From an uncultured Lachnospiraceae bacterium (GTDB lineage Bacteria; Bacillota; Clostridia; Lachnospirales; Lachnospiraceae), in contig CANRFJ010000002.1 in NCBI GenBank assembly GCA_947629865.1, forward strand, positions 149,071-213,070: a stretch of 64,000 nt of DNA. The letters run 5' to 3'. The position numbers and the translations under genes are program-made. A model generated the notes under the pieces. That model searched no databases. It saw only the letters and a list, made by a program, of their open reading frames with translations, and was not told the origin of the DNA. Positions within the stretch are counted from its first letter, which is position 1. Each line of letters begins with the position of its first letter. Positions 21,534-31,737 of the stretch are shown here, piece by piece.

Positions 21534-22381
21534 TGAGGGCAAAAAAAGTAAAAAATACGCTGATACACATTTTTCTCGCCGTGCTGGCGCTGGTCTGGAT
21601 TTTTCCCATCGTCTGGATCATTCTGACGTCCTTCCGCGCCGCGTCAGGCGCTTATTCGGACACATTCATTCCGGAGGAGTTTACGATACGGAATTTTGTC
21701 CGCCTCTTTACAGAGACCGGAGTGTTTAATTTTGGGCGGTGGTTCGTGAACACTTTTGTGATTGCAGTATTTACCTGCATATTGGCTACATTTTATCTGG
21801 TCTCCATTGCCTATGTCATGTCGCGGCTGCGCTTCCGGAGCCGGAAGCCCCTTCTGAACATGGCGCTCATTCTGGGAATGTTTCCCAGCTTCATGTCCAT
21901 GATTGCCGTCTACTATATACTAAAGGGCGTGGGCCTCACGGAGGGAGCCTGGAAGATGGTGGCGCTGATCCTTGTGTACTCCGGCGGATCCGGAATATTG
22001 CAGTTTTATGTGGCAAAGGGATTTTTTGACACCATTCCCAGGGCGCTGGACGAGGCGGCCATGGTGGACGGCGCCACCCGTTGGCGCGTGTTTTCACGGA
22101 TTATCATGCCGCTGTCCCGCCCCATTGTGGTATATACGATTCTGACGTCCTTTATCGCGCCGTGGATCGACTTTATCCTGGCGAGGGTAATTATCGGGAC
22201 GGACGCCAAATATTACACCGTGGCGCTTGGCCTGTGGAATATGCTGGAGAAGGAGAATATCAATCAGTGGTATACCCGATTTGCGGCCGGAGCCGTCTGC
22301 GTATCCATTCCCATCGCCATTCTGTTTCTCATTATGCAGAGATATTATTCCGACGGATTGTCCGGAGCGGTCAAAGGTTAG
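21533..22381 (+). CDS. Sugar ABC transporter permease (MalG-like)
   Basis: EAA loop LDEAAMVDGATRWRVFSRIIMPLSRP. Confidence 0.88.
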   Translation: MRAKKVKNTLIHIFLAVLALVWIFPIVWIILTSFRAASGAYSDTFIPEEFTIRNFVRLFTETGVFNFGRWFVNTFVIAVFTCILATFYLVSIAYVMSRLRFRSRKPLLNMALILGMFPSFMSMIAVYYILKGVGLTEGAWKMVALILVYSGGSGILQFYVAKGFFDTIPRALDEAAMVDGATRWRVFSRIIMPLSRPIVVYTILTSFIAPWIDFILARVIIGTDAKYYTVALGLWNMLEKENINQWYTRFAAGAVCVSIPIAILFLIMQRYYSDGLSGAVKG

Positions 22382-22557
22382 AGGGAGCGGCGGGCGCACG
22401 GGCGCGGAGGCGCTCCCGCCGGAAAATCATTGCAGATGCCCCATTTGTGACAAGAAATTTTCATTTTTCCGACAAAAGTAACTGCTACAGTAATAAAAGA
22501 ATCTCGAAAAAAAGAGATGCGGATAAGTGAAAAGGTAGTAGAAAGTGAGGTATTGCG

Positions 22558-23970
22558 ATGAGAAAACAGAGAAAAGAACATGGAAAAAGAGGAATAGCGC
22601 TGTGTCTGGCGTTTGCCTTGTCCGCAGCCGTCCTGGCAGAGGGAGCCGGCAATGGGGCTGCGGCCGCGACGGAGACTGCCACAGGAGGAGCCGTCACAGG
22701 GGGCGCTGTGAGCGGCGGAGCAGTGGAGACGGCAACGCCCACGCCGACGATCGACGTGTCGGCTTATAAACCGGCGACGCCCGCGGCCAGCGTGCGGGGA
22801 GGCTCCAAGCGCGTGCGCGTTACATGGGGCAAGATAAGCGGCGCCGACGGATACTATATTTATTCCAGGGAATCCTCCGCGGCGGCTTATACAAAGGTTG
22901 CCACAATTACCAGCGGAAGCACTACAGAGTATGTGAAAAAATCGCTGGCTCAGAACACGACCTATTATTTCCGCCTGTCGGCGTACAAAAAAGTGGGCGA
23001 CCAGACGGTGGAGAGCGATCTGTCAACGGCGGTGTCCGCCAAGACGGCCGCCGTGGATAAGACTTCCAAGGTGGCAAAGAAATATAAGGGTAAATCCCTG
23101 TTCGTCAAATCACCGGCTTATAAGACTTATAAGAAGATGAAAAGCAAGATGAATTACAGCAAGAGTTTTCCGATTCCGGGCTTGAAGAACACGAATGTGG
23201 CCGGATTTGGCTGTACGTCGATGATACCTCAGGCAATCTGCCATGCGGGAAGCTATCTGTTAATCTCCGCCTATGACAACAAGGGCGTGGACTACTCGGT
23301 GGTATATGTGGTGAGCAAATCCTCAAAATCCTATATCACGACCATCGTTCTGCCGAGTAAGGCGAAGGTGGGCGGAATGGCCTACGACGGAAGCAATATC
23401 TGGATTTCCAAGGGAAGCTCCGTGGCATGTTTCCCGTACTCGGTTGTCACTGATGCGGTCAATGCAGGAACTGCCTACAAGGAGCTGGCGGCGTATACGA
23501 GTGTGTGCAAGGTAAATACCACCGCAGCATATATGGGATATTACAACGATACCCTCTGGGTAGGCGCTTTCAGCCAGAGCAAGTCGGATATGTATGGATA
23601 TCACATTGCCAATAAGGAGACGGCGCCGACGCTCAGTCAGGCCTATACAATGCAGACGCCTTCCAAAACACAGGGGATCACCTTTGGCACGGACGGCACA
23701 CTGATTTTGACGAGGAGTTACCGCACGAAGAAGGCAAAGAGCGGATATATTTCGCAGATTCGCACCTATAAGCCGGGCTATGCCAATGCGTCCACGGGCG
23801 GCAAGGTGCTGAAGAACAGCGCGCTGGCAGTGACAAAGATGCCGCCGAAAGTGGAGGGGGTTGCCGTCTACGGAACGTATACCTACGCCCTGTTTTCCTC
23901 CAGCTGCTACAGCAGCTGCAAGTATCCGGTGGATCGCGTCATAGCGTTAAAGACGAACAAGCTGATCTAG
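22558..23970 (+). CDS. Secreted FN3-domain protein with GGAV[ST] linker
   Basis: Signal peptide, TGGAVTGGAVSGGAVETATPTPT, FN3 domain. Confidence 0.7.
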   Translation: MRKQRKEHGKRGIALCLAFALSAAVLAEGAGNGAAAATETATGGAVTGGAVSGGAVETATPTPTIDVSAYKPATPAASVRGGSKRVRVTWGKISGADGYYIYSRESSAAAYTKVATITSGSTTEYVKKSLAQNTTYYFRLSAYKKVGDQTVESDLSTAVSAKTAAVDKTSKVAKKYKGKSLFVKSPAYKTYKKMKSKMNYSKSFPIPGLKNTNVAGFGCTSMIPQAICHAGSYLLISAYDNKGVDYSVVYVVSKSSKSYITTIVLPSKAKVGGMAYDGSNIWISKGSSVACFPYSVVTDAVNAGTAYKELAAYTSVCKVNTTAAYMGYYNDTLWVGAFSQSKSDMYGYHIANKETAPTLSQAYTMQTPSKTQGITFGTDGTLILTRSYRTKKAKSGYISQIRTYKPGYANASTGGKVLKNSALAVTKMPPKVEGVAVYGTYTYALFSSSCYSSCKYPVDRVIALKTNKLI

Positions 23971-24968
23971 GTCAGGGGAACAATAAGGAAAGAGACAGCC
24001 AGGGAAAGAACAATATAAACGCCCGCCAGGATCAGAACCGGAACTGCCTTGCGCGCGGTGCTCAGGGAAACGCCATGTTCTTTCAAAAAGGCATGGCGCC
24101 TGGCGGCGAAACACACACAGTGAATGAAAAAAATAACGGCGAACAGACACGCGGTTGACAGGTTGTTTTTGGCAGAGAAGAAAGAGAGCAGTATCCATTC
24201 AAACGCCATGATTGTGCCCTGGAATGGTATCGTCAGGGAATAGGGTATTCCGGCGGCCTCAAGTGAGACATTCGCCTGGCTGATGGTTTTGGCATGTTCT
24301 ACGTCTTCCTGCAGCTCCTGCATCGAATTATATTGTTTTTCCGGGTTTTTCTCCATGCACCTGCTGATGATGGTCTCGAACCGTCCGCGGTAGGTGCATT
24401 TTCTGTTCTTCGGCGGTTTGCCGGTAAGCATCTCGTGAAAAATCCGTCCGAGGAGATCCAGCATATGATGGAGGGGACGCTGTCTTTTCAGTGTGCCCGG
24501 CACAAAGTCCAGCAGCCTGACGGCGCCGGATTTCGTGATAAAAATATTGCTTGGCTTCAGATTGTAGTGAATGATGGGGGGCTGTACCTGCAGCAGAATG
24601 TCGATGGCTTCGCATAGTTTTTCCATAATGCGGCAGGCCTCGTCCTCGGTAAAGGCGACGCCCCGAATCCGGTTCTGTTCCATTCGCTCGGCCAGCGTCT
24701 GGCCCTCCAGAAATTCCTCCACCACCAGAGTGCTCTCGTCAAAGTATTTGACGTTGTATATGTGGGGCCACTCGCTGTAATCCAGCTGCTGGAGCCTGCT
24801 GTAGAGCGCCTTTATATTCTGTCTGCGGTACATCTTCAGGATACCGTCGGGAGTTCCTTTTTCGGCCATGCACCTGACCTTGTAAACAATACAGTGTTCG
24901 TTGCTTGAAATGGGCTGTCCCACAGGGACATACTGCTTTGTCACAAACAATTCTTTCTCAGAAGCCAT
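23967..24968 (-). CDS. Membrane protein kinase-like protein with degenerate catalytic loop
   Basis: Kinase-fold IIHYNLKPSNIF and LLDFVPG; C-terminal TM segments. Confidence 0.75.
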   Translation of the reverse strand: MASEKELFVTKQYVPVGQPISSNEHCIVYKVRCMAEKGTPDGILKMYRRQNIKALYSRLQQLDYSEWPHIYNVKYFDESTLVVEEFLEGQTLAERMEQNRIRGVAFTEDEACRIMEKLCEAIDILLQVQPPIIHYNLKPSNIFITKSGAVRLLDFVPGTLKRQRPLHHMLDLLGRIFHEMLTGKPPKNRKCTYRGRFETIISRCMEKNPEKQYNSMQELQEDVEHAKTISQANVSLEAAGIPYSLTIPFQGTIMAFEWILLSFFSAKNNLSTACLFAVIFFIHCVCFAARRHAFLKEHGVSLSTARKAVPVLILAGVYIVLSLAVSFLIVPLT

Positions 24969-25104
24969 AGGCCGCCGCCCTCCTCTCTGTAGATGATTCC
25001 ATTATACAACGGCGCGGGACGCTTTTCAACCACGCCTTTTTCTGCTATACTAAAGAGCCTTTTTCTGTTATACTAAAAGGAGTGGGAGAGGATTGGAGGA
25101 GCCT

Positions 25105-26295
25105 ATGATTTTACGCTATCCGGCATATTATGAAAAATTTCACTGCATCGCAGGGGAGTGCGAGGACACCTGCTGTGCGGGTTGGGAAATTGATATTGAT
25201 GACGAGAGTTACCGCTTCTACCAGAGCGTTCAGGGGGATTTTGGAAGGCGTCTGCGGGAGAGCATACGGGAATACGAATCGGGTGAGGAGGGGGCCTACG
25301 AGAGCCACGGCTTTATCCTGGGAGAGGACAGAAGATGTCCTTTTCTGAACGGGGAGAACCTGTGCGATCTGTATCGGGAGCTGGGAGAGGAGTCGCTGTG
25401 CAATGTCTGTACGGACACGCCCCGAAACTACTTTGAATACGGCGGGGCCAGGGAGATTGCCGTGAGCGCCAGCTGTCCGGAGGCAGGGAGGCTGATTTAC
25501 CGGAGCAGAGACAAAATCGTATTCGTAGAAAAAGAGATAGAGGGAGAACTGGACTTTGAGGAGAGCAGGGGTGAGATACTTCTCGCCCAGTCAGTCTGCC
25601 GGGCGAGAAACGAGGCCGTCCGGATTCTGCAGGAGCGGCGTATGCCGCTCTGTGACCGGATTTCCGCTTTTTTGCACTACGCGGAGTCAGTGCAGTCCTG
25701 TCTGAATAGAAATGAGCCGGAGGCGATTGACGGGATCGTCTTGCCCGACTGCGGGTGCGACCAGATGGGTGCGCCGGACAGAGAGGGGGAACCGGCGGAT
25801 CACGGGCTCCTTCTCGGCCGCCTGATGACATTTACCTCCATGGAGAGCATACGGGGGGACTGGGAGGAGATGCTGGAACTTATGGAAAAGTATTTTGTGA
25901 GTCCGGAGAACGGGGGCGAAAGGTACCGGGAGGCGCAGAGGAGATGGCTGGCCTTTCTGAAGGAGGAGGACAGGGAGTACGAGTATGAGCATCTGCTCGT
26001 GTACTATGCCTTTATGTGCCTGCCCCGCTGTGTGGACGACTATGATTTTCTCCGCCAGGCGAAATTTGTTGTGGTGAGTTTCCTGATGATCCGCGATATG
26101 GACTCGGTCTGGTTCGCCGAAAAGGGCCGTTATGAGGTGGAGGATCGGGAGCGCATGGCCCGGATATATGCCAGAGAGGTGGAACATTCCCAGGACAATC
26201 TGAATATTCTGACGGAGGACATATTGTTTGAGGAGGCCTACACCGTGGAGAATCTGTGCCGGAGCGCAGGGGCGGCGAAGCGGGGCTCCGAGTGA
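25105..26295 (+). CDS. fliB: Flagellin lysine-N-methylase
   Basis: CIAGECEDTCCAGWEIDID, CPFLNGENLCDLY. Confidence 0.8.
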   Translation: MILRYPAYYEKFHCIAGECEDTCCAGWEIDIDDESYRFYQSVQGDFGRRLRESIREYESGEEGAYESHGFILGEDRRCPFLNGENLCDLYRELGEESLCNVCTDTPRNYFEYGGAREIAVSASCPEAGRLIYRSRDKIVFVEKEIEGELDFEESRGEILLAQSVCRARNEAVRILQERRMPLCDRISAFLHYAESVQSCLNRNEPEAIDGIVLPDCGCDQMGAPDREGEPADHGLLLGRLMTFTSMESIRGDWEEMLELMEKYFVSPENGGERYREAQRRWLAFLKEEDREYEYEHLLVYYAFMCLPRCVDDYDFLRQAKFVVVSFLMIRDMDSVWFAEKGRYEVEDRERMARIYAREVEHSQDNLNILTEDILFEEAYTVENLCRSAGAAKRGSE

Positions 26296-26316
26296 CGGGG
26301 TGCGGCAGAGGAGAGA

Positions 26317-26352
26317 AAAAACGGGCGTCACGTTAAACGTGACGCCCGTTTG
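26317..26352. terminator. Bidirectional intrinsic terminator between fliB and rny
   Basis: AAACGGGCGTCACG / CGTGACGCCCGTTT near-perfect palindrome flanked by A/T tracts. Confidence 0.8.
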
Positions 26353-26382
26353 AATACTCATGACAAATATATGTTTCCTACG

Positions 26383-27957
26383 CTACTTGGCGTAATCCAC
26401 TACTCTGGATTCGCGAATTACATTCACCTTGATCTGTCCCGGATACTGTAATTCTGCCTCGATTTGCTTAGACAAATCACGGGCCAGCAGTACCATCTCA
26501 TCATCATTGATCTGATCCGGTATTACCATCACTCGAACCTCTCTACCTGCCTGAATAGCAAAAGACTTATCAACACCCTTGAAGCTGTTAGAAATATCCT
26601 CTAATTGTTTTAACCTGTTCGTGTAAGTTTCCAGTGTCTCTCTGCGGGCGCCCGGACGCGCGGCAGAGATCGCATCGGCTGCCTGTACCAGACAGGCAAT
26701 CATGCTCTCGGCCTCTACGTCGCCGTGATGAGCCTCCACAGCATTGATAACCAGCGCGGATTCCTTGAACTTACGACACAATTCGGCGCCCAGCTGAATG
26801 TGGGAGCCCTCCATATCGTGGTCAACGGATTTGCCGATGTCATGTAACAGACCGGCCCGCTTGGCCATGCGCACGTCCACGCCAACTTCGCCGGCTAACA
26901 GGCCGGACAGATGGGCAACCTCAATGGAGTGCTTTAACGCATTTTGCCCATAACTGGTGCGGAACTTCATTTTACCCAAAAGGCGAACCAGCTCCGGATG
27001 GATACCGTGTACGCCGACCTCAAGGGTGGCGGCTTCGCCTTCTTCACGAATCATTGTCTCTACTTCTTTTTTGGCCTTATCAACCATTTCCTCGATTCTG
27101 GCCGGATGGATTCGGCCGTCCACGATGAGTTTTTCCAAAGCAATTCGGGCGATTTCCCTGCGAATCGGATCAAATCCGGATAAAATTACGGCCTCCGGCG
27201 TATCGTCGATAATCAGATCGATACCGGTTAAATTCTCAAGGGTGCGGATATTCCGCCCCTCCCGACCAATAATTCTTCCCTTCATCTCGTCGTTTGGCAG
27301 CGGTACAACAGAAATCGTTGTCTCGGACACGTGGTCGGCGGCACATTTCTGTATCGCAGTAACCACAAAATCCTTGGCTTTTTTATCCGCCTCGTCCTTA
27401 GCCTGACGCTCCAATTCTTTCACCAAAACTGCAGTTTCGTGTTTGACATCTTCTTCTACAGTCTTCAATAAGTATTCTTTTGCCTGTTCGGAGGTGAGAC
27501 CGGAAATTTTTTCAAGCTCGCGCATATGGCTCTGACGGAGTTCTTCCACCCGTTCCTTTTCCTTTTCAAAGCTCGCTTCACGCGCGTTCATCTTTGCTTC
27601 CCGTTTCTCGAGTGCGTCCAGTTTTTTGTCCAAAGTTTCTTCTTTACCTAATACACGCTTCTCATAGCGCTGAACTTCGGCCCTGCGTTCCTTGACCTCC
27701 TTGTCGAGGTCGTTTTTGGCTTTCAGGTTTTCTTCCTTGGCCTCCAGCAGAGCTTCCCGTTTCTTCGTCTCGGCCGTCTTTAAAGCGTCGTCAATGATCT
27801 CTCTTGCCTTTTCCTCTGCGCTTCCCACCTTGGCTTCTCCGACCTTGATGTGGTAGGAGATGGCGCTTTTCCAAGTCACCAAAGCAGTAATCGCCAGAAG
27901 GATGATTACGACTATGACAGCCACGATTGTAAACATCAACCCTGGCACCAGGAGCAC
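26383..27957 (-). CDS. rny: Ribonuclease Y
   Basis: N-terminal TM and coiled coil, [31 protein letters not shown]. Confidence 0.96.
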   Translation of the reverse strand: MLLVPGLMFTIVAVIVVIILLAITALVTWKSAISYHIKVGEAKVGSAEEKAREIIDDALKTAETKKREALLEAKEENLKAKNDLDKEVKERRAEVQRYEKRVLGKEETLDKKLDALEKREAKMNAREASFEKEKERVEELRQSHMRELEKISGLTSEQAKEYLLKTVEEDVKHETAVLVKELERQAKDEADKKAKDFVVTAIQKCAADHVSETTISVVPLPNDEMKGRIIGREGRNIRTLENLTGIDLIIDDTPEAVILSGFDPIRREIARIALEKLIVDGRIHPARIEEMVDKAKKEVETMIREEGEAATLEVGVHGIHPELVRLLGKMKFRTSYGQNALKHSIEVAHLSGLLAGEVGVDVRMAKRAGLLHDIGKSVDHDMEGSHIQLGAELCRKFKESALVINAVEAHHGDVEAESMIACLVQAADAISAARPGARRETLETYTNRLKQLEDISNSFKGVDKSFAIQAGREVRVMVIPDQINDDEMVLLARDLSKQIEAELQYPGQIKVNVIRESRVVDYAK

Positions 27958-28256
27958 CTCCTTTATTTATTTGTTGCACGCAAATACAACAATACTATTC
28001 TACACTTTTTCCGCCTATCTGTCAAGTTGCAATGGAGCTCCGAAATCATTGCGGAAATCATTGACAAAAGCCGTCACATGCCGTATTCTTAAATTAACTA
28101 CAGCAGTAGTGCGTGATGTGATAATGTCTGTGGAGGCGGGTGGCCCGGAGAGGGAATCGTCCTATAAATTTTTAAAAAATAAATTTCAGATTAAAATTGT
28201 ATTATATCAGGAAAAAGCAGGGCGCAGACGGCTGGAATTATCCAAAACCGCATAGA

Positions 28257-28274
28257 TTATGCGCGTTCGCATAA
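28257..28274. promoter_or_regulatory. Palindromic operator-like site upstream of XRE regulator
   Basis: TTATGCG-CGTT-CGCATAA. Confidence 0.4.
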
Positions 28275-28338
28275 AATATCCATACTAACAGCGAAAATTT
28301 GTTGCTATGATTAAGAAAACGGATAAGGAGCGACTGGT

Positions 28339-28698
28339 ATGGGTAGGACAAGCAATGATAAAAAGAATCCCATAAATGTATTTGTGGGCAGAAATCTCCG
28401 CTATTTTATGGATTCCAACGACATATCTGAGCAGGAACTTGCTGACGGCTTTGGTATAGAAAAAGAGTCGCTGCAACGTATTTTGAATGGAACGAATGGC
28501 ATATCCAGCGTGTATTGCAATATTTTAGCCATGCGTTACAACTGTGACATGAATCTGATTTTCCGCGGAATCACAGAGGACGATATGATCCGGCCCGATG
28601 AGTCGGAGACAGAGGATTATGATGCGAAACAGGCACTGAAGGAAAGTATGATCCGGCAATTGCACTATCTGGCAGACATTCTTGATATATTGCAGTAG
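28339..28698 (+). CDS. XRE-like helix-turn-helix regulator (copy 1)
   Basis: SEQELADGFGIEKESLQRILNGTNGISSVYCNILAMRYNCDMNLIF. Confidence 0.7.
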   Translation: MGRTSNDKKNPINVFVGRNLRYFMDSNDISEQELADGFGIEKESLQRILNGTNGISSVYCNILAMRYNCDMNLIFRGITEDDMIRPDESETEDYDAKQALKESMIRQLHYLADILDILQ

Positions 28699-28734
28699 TC
28701 CACGGAGGTTAAGGGAAAGGGATGGACGGATATT

Positions 28735-29997
28735 ATGTTGCTGCACGCGGTTGAATTGCTGGAAGTTCTTGGAATATTGTTATGCGTGAATTATCTGTAT
28801 GGAAAGAAATATCGGTTTCGGTTTCATGATGTCATTTTTGTGCTGTCTGGCGTAATGATTCTCACAATAGTCAATGCCGGTAAAGAGAGCGGGGAGTTGG
28901 CGTTTCTTTACTATATTGTCATGTTTATTTATATGCTGCTCAAATTTGAGGGACATATAAAAACGGCTTTTATCAACGAAATTTTGTGCATTATTCTGAT
29001 GTCCCTGTTTCAGCTTATCGGCGCCCTTCCTGTCTTTGCCCCTGATTTGCCCGTTTCCGCAGACGTAAAGGCGGGAATGGTCAATCTGCTGGTGCTGGGA
29101 TTTGTCCTGCTCCCTGGAAAGGCGGGGTATCTGCACCGGCTGTCTCTCTTTGCGAGGAGGAGCAGCTGGCTTTTTCGCGGGATTCTCATCTGCTGCTGCG
29201 CCGGAATGATATACCTGGTGGTGATGTACCGGCTGACGCATTATCTGCGGGCGACAGACTATCTGATCTTTGGGCTGTGGACGCTGCTAATCTGTGTGCT
29301 GGCGATAAAATGGCAGAAGGCGAAAAGCGAGAACATCATGAGCAGACATGAGATGGAGATGCGCAGAACCTATGACAAAGTCTACGGTGAACTGCTGGAA
29401 TCCATTCGCAGAAAACAGCATGATTTCAACAATCACATCAATGCCATATACAGCCAGCATCTGGTGGCGCAGGATATGGAAGACCTTGTGAGGCGGCAGC
29501 GGGAGTATTGCCAGCTTGTGGTAAAGGACAGCCAGTACAGCAGACTGCTTGTGAAGGGCGCTCCCTTTGTTGTCGGGTTTCTCTATTTCAAATTTACCAC
29601 AGCGGAGCAGAGGGGCTGCGAGATTACATATCGGGTTGAAAATTCAGAACTGAAATGCCGGATTCCGGCTTACAAGGTAGTGGAGATGCTTGGCATATTA
29701 CTGGATAACGCCGTGGAGGCGGTACAGAATATGGAGAAAAAGGAAATTGAATTTGAAATGCTGGAAAATGAAAAGCAGATACATATTCTGGTCAGTAACA
29801 TTTCCGTCCACATACCGCAGTCACAGATTTACCGGCTCACGGAGGCCGGATACAGCACAAAGGGCGAGGGGCGCGGCATCGGGCTGGCCAACCTGATTGA
29901 TACGCTGCGCTCATACGACTGTGATCTACTGGTGTTTAACCGTCAGACAAAAAGCGGAAATCATCTGGCCTTTGAGATGAATATTCCCAAGACATAA
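28735..29997 (+). CDS. AgrC-like GHKL sensor histidine kinase
   Basis: N-terminal TM segments; QHDFNNHINAIYSQH; GRGIGLANL. Confidence 0.82.
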   Translation: MLLHAVELLEVLGILLCVNYLYGKKYRFRFHDVIFVLSGVMILTIVNAGKESGELAFLYYIVMFIYMLLKFEGHIKTAFINEILCIILMSLFQLIGALPVFAPDLPVSADVKAGMVNLLVLGFVLLPGKAGYLHRLSLFARRSSWLFRGILICCCAGMIYLVVMYRLTHYLRATDYLIFGLWTLLICVLAIKWQKAKSENIMSRHEMEMRRTYDKVYGELLESIRRKQHDFNNHINAIYSQHLVAQDMEDLVRRQREYCQLVVKDSQYSRLLVKGAPFVVGFLYFKFTTAEQRGCEITYRVENSELKCRIPAYKVVEMLGILLDNAVEAVQNMEKKEIEFEMLENEKQIHILVSNISVHIPQSQIYRLTEAGYSTKGEGRGIGLANLIDTLRSYDCDLLVFNRQTKSGNHLAFEMNIPKT

Positions 29998-30031
29998 CGG
30001 GCCGCAATACCATGCGGGTATGCGGCCGCGG

Positions 30032-30060
30032 AAAAATAAGCGGTGCAGCCGCTTATTCGG
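30032..30060 (-). terminator. Intrinsic terminator after agrD-like gene
   Basis: On - strand: AATAAGCGG-CTGCA-CCGCTTATTTTT. Confidence 0.7.
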
Positions 30061-30178
30061 TCGGATATTTCTGCTCGCCGAACAGGAAGAAACTGACCTT
30101 ATCCCAAAAAGCAAATCCGGCAAATGCGATGCAGAGATTGCAGGCTTTGAATATCCAGGATTTAGTAAAGCGTTTCAT
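30053..30178 (-). CDS. AgrD-like cyclic autoinducer precursor, 41 aa (not in ORF track)
   Basis: MKRFTKSWIFKACNLCIAFAGFAFWDKVSFFLFGEQKYPTE; ATGA overlap with agrB stop; terminator follows. Confidence 0.72.
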   Translation of the reverse strand: MKRFTKSWIFKACNLCIAFAGFAFWDKVSFFLFGEQKYPTE

Positions 30179-30741
30179 TTATTTCCCCTCCTTTTCCATA
30201 TTTTTGCTGCCGCCAGTTGGGCGGTGTGCAGCAGAATAGTCCAAAAACCAGTGGCTGTGTACTGGCTGAATGGCAGAATTAACAACAGGATTGCACAGAA
30301 AATGATGATTCCGGCAGACTGCCGACGGGATCTGCGCACCAGAGCTTCATCGGGCTCAGGCCGGTAGGAGGAAACCACGGGCGCGAGACGGTAATTGCAC
30401 ACGGCGCAGGCGACGGATAGCAGCGCCATCAGGTGCCGGCTCGGATACAGGCCGTATGGTATCCAGACGGGGATGAATACACAGGCGGACAAGATGAAAA
30501 AGGAGACAAGGAAACAAGAGATGTAGCGCTTAAAATGCAAACCACCGGTGCAGGTTCGCAGCAGGCACATGAGAAGGGCCGCTGCCAAAAAGAAGCGGAA
30601 CCTGCCTGTCACAAGGAAAAAAATTCCCATCAGAATCAGTTTGCTGGTCTCAGAGAGGACGCTCATAACCGTATAGCGAATTTGCCCAATCTGAAAATCA
30701 GTGTACCCGAAGGTGGTTTTCAGATAACCAGATACATTCAT
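30175..30741 (-). CDS. AgrB-like accessory gene regulator (autoinducer processing protease)
   Basis: Multi-TM; LLRTCTGGLHFKRYISCFLVS with the His/Cys signature of AgrB. Confidence 0.85.
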   Translation of the reverse strand: MNVSGYLKTTFGYTDFQIGQIRYTVMSVLSETSKLILMGIFFLVTGRFRFFLAAALLMCLLRTCTGGLHFKRYISCFLVSFFILSACVFIPVWIPYGLYPSRHLMALLSVACAVCNYRLAPVVSSYRPEPDEALVRRSRRQSAGIIIFCAILLLILPFSQYTATGFWTILLHTAQLAAAKIWKRRGNK

Positions 30742-30800
30742 AACCGTGCCTCCTCAATACAAAAATTGTAACAGGCGGCGCGCGCAGAACCCTATATTTT

Positions 30801-30845
30801 TACTGAACAGTGCAAAAATGAAACGGAATGAAATAACTGTTTCAG
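30801..30845. promoter_or_regulatory. Candidate LytTR-type inverted repeat between divergent agrBD and agrA
   Basis: ACTGAACAGT ... AACTGTTTCAG. Confidence 0.35.
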
Positions 30846-30858
30846 AATGGAGGAAAAG

Positions 30859-31587
30859 ATGAAAAAGGTAATGATTCTGGAAGACCAGAGGGATTCCAGG
30901 GACGCGCTGGCGCAGATTGTAAAGAGCGTGGACGCAAATGCCAGAATCTATGCTGTGGGGCGGGCGAGCAACGCCTACGCCATCGCCATGGAACACTCGA
31001 TTGATTTGTTCCTGATTGATATTATCCTGCGCCCCGACAAGCGGGGCGGCGACCAGTCCGGAGCCGAGTTTGCCCAGAATATCCGCATGGTGGAGCGGTA
31101 CAAATTCACGCCCCTCATTTTTGTGACGTCCCTGTACGACACGAAAATGCACATGTACTCCTCCGTGCACTGTTACAAATTTATCGAAAAGCCCTTTGAC
31201 TGGGACGCTGTGCGGGAGGTGATTCGGGAGGCGATGTCCTATCAGACGAGAAATCCGGAGGGGCGGGTTGTGTTTTATCGAACCGGAGGACTGTTGGAGG
31301 CCATTACAATTACCGATATTATTTATGCGGAGAATCGTCAGCACCGGCTGAAGGTGGTGACGGAGAATGGGGAAGTTCGGATTCCCTACCGGCCGTGCAA
31401 GGAGTTTCTCAGGGAACTGGATTCAGAGGACTTTTTGCAGTGTAACCGGAGCACTATCGTAAATCGCAACTTTATAGAGAGGATCGATCCGGCAAACCGG
31501 TATGTATATGTGAAGGGGAGAGCGGAGGCGCTGGAGATCGGCTCCGTCATGAAGCGTGAATTTCTCAGAAATATCCGCACAATATAA
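30859..31587 (+). CDS. AgrA-like LytTR-family response regulator
   Basis: Receiver MKKVMILEDQRDSRDAL, LytTR FLQCNRSTIVNRNFIERID; GGAGG RBS. Confidence 0.85.
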   Translation: MKKVMILEDQRDSRDALAQIVKSVDANARIYAVGRASNAYAIAMEHSIDLFLIDIILRPDKRGGDQSGAEFAQNIRMVERYKFTPLIFVTSLYDTKMHMYSSVHCYKFIEKPFDWDAVREVIREAMSYQTRNPEGRVVFYRTGGLLEAITITDIIYAENRQHRLKVVTENGEVRIPYRPCKEFLRELDSEDFLQCNRSTIVNRNFIERIDPANRYVYVKGRAEALEIGSVMKREFLRNIRTI

Positions 31588-31737
31588 AAGGACACAGGTT
31601 ATGGTTCCGTACATTTTTTGCAGCGTCTGGTGAAAAAATAGCCGTCAGGAGTTATCAGGCTGTATTCTTCATTATTAAATAAGAGTATTGAGTTTATTAC
31701 AGAAAATAATGAAGAAGTACAGGAGAAAGTGACGAAG

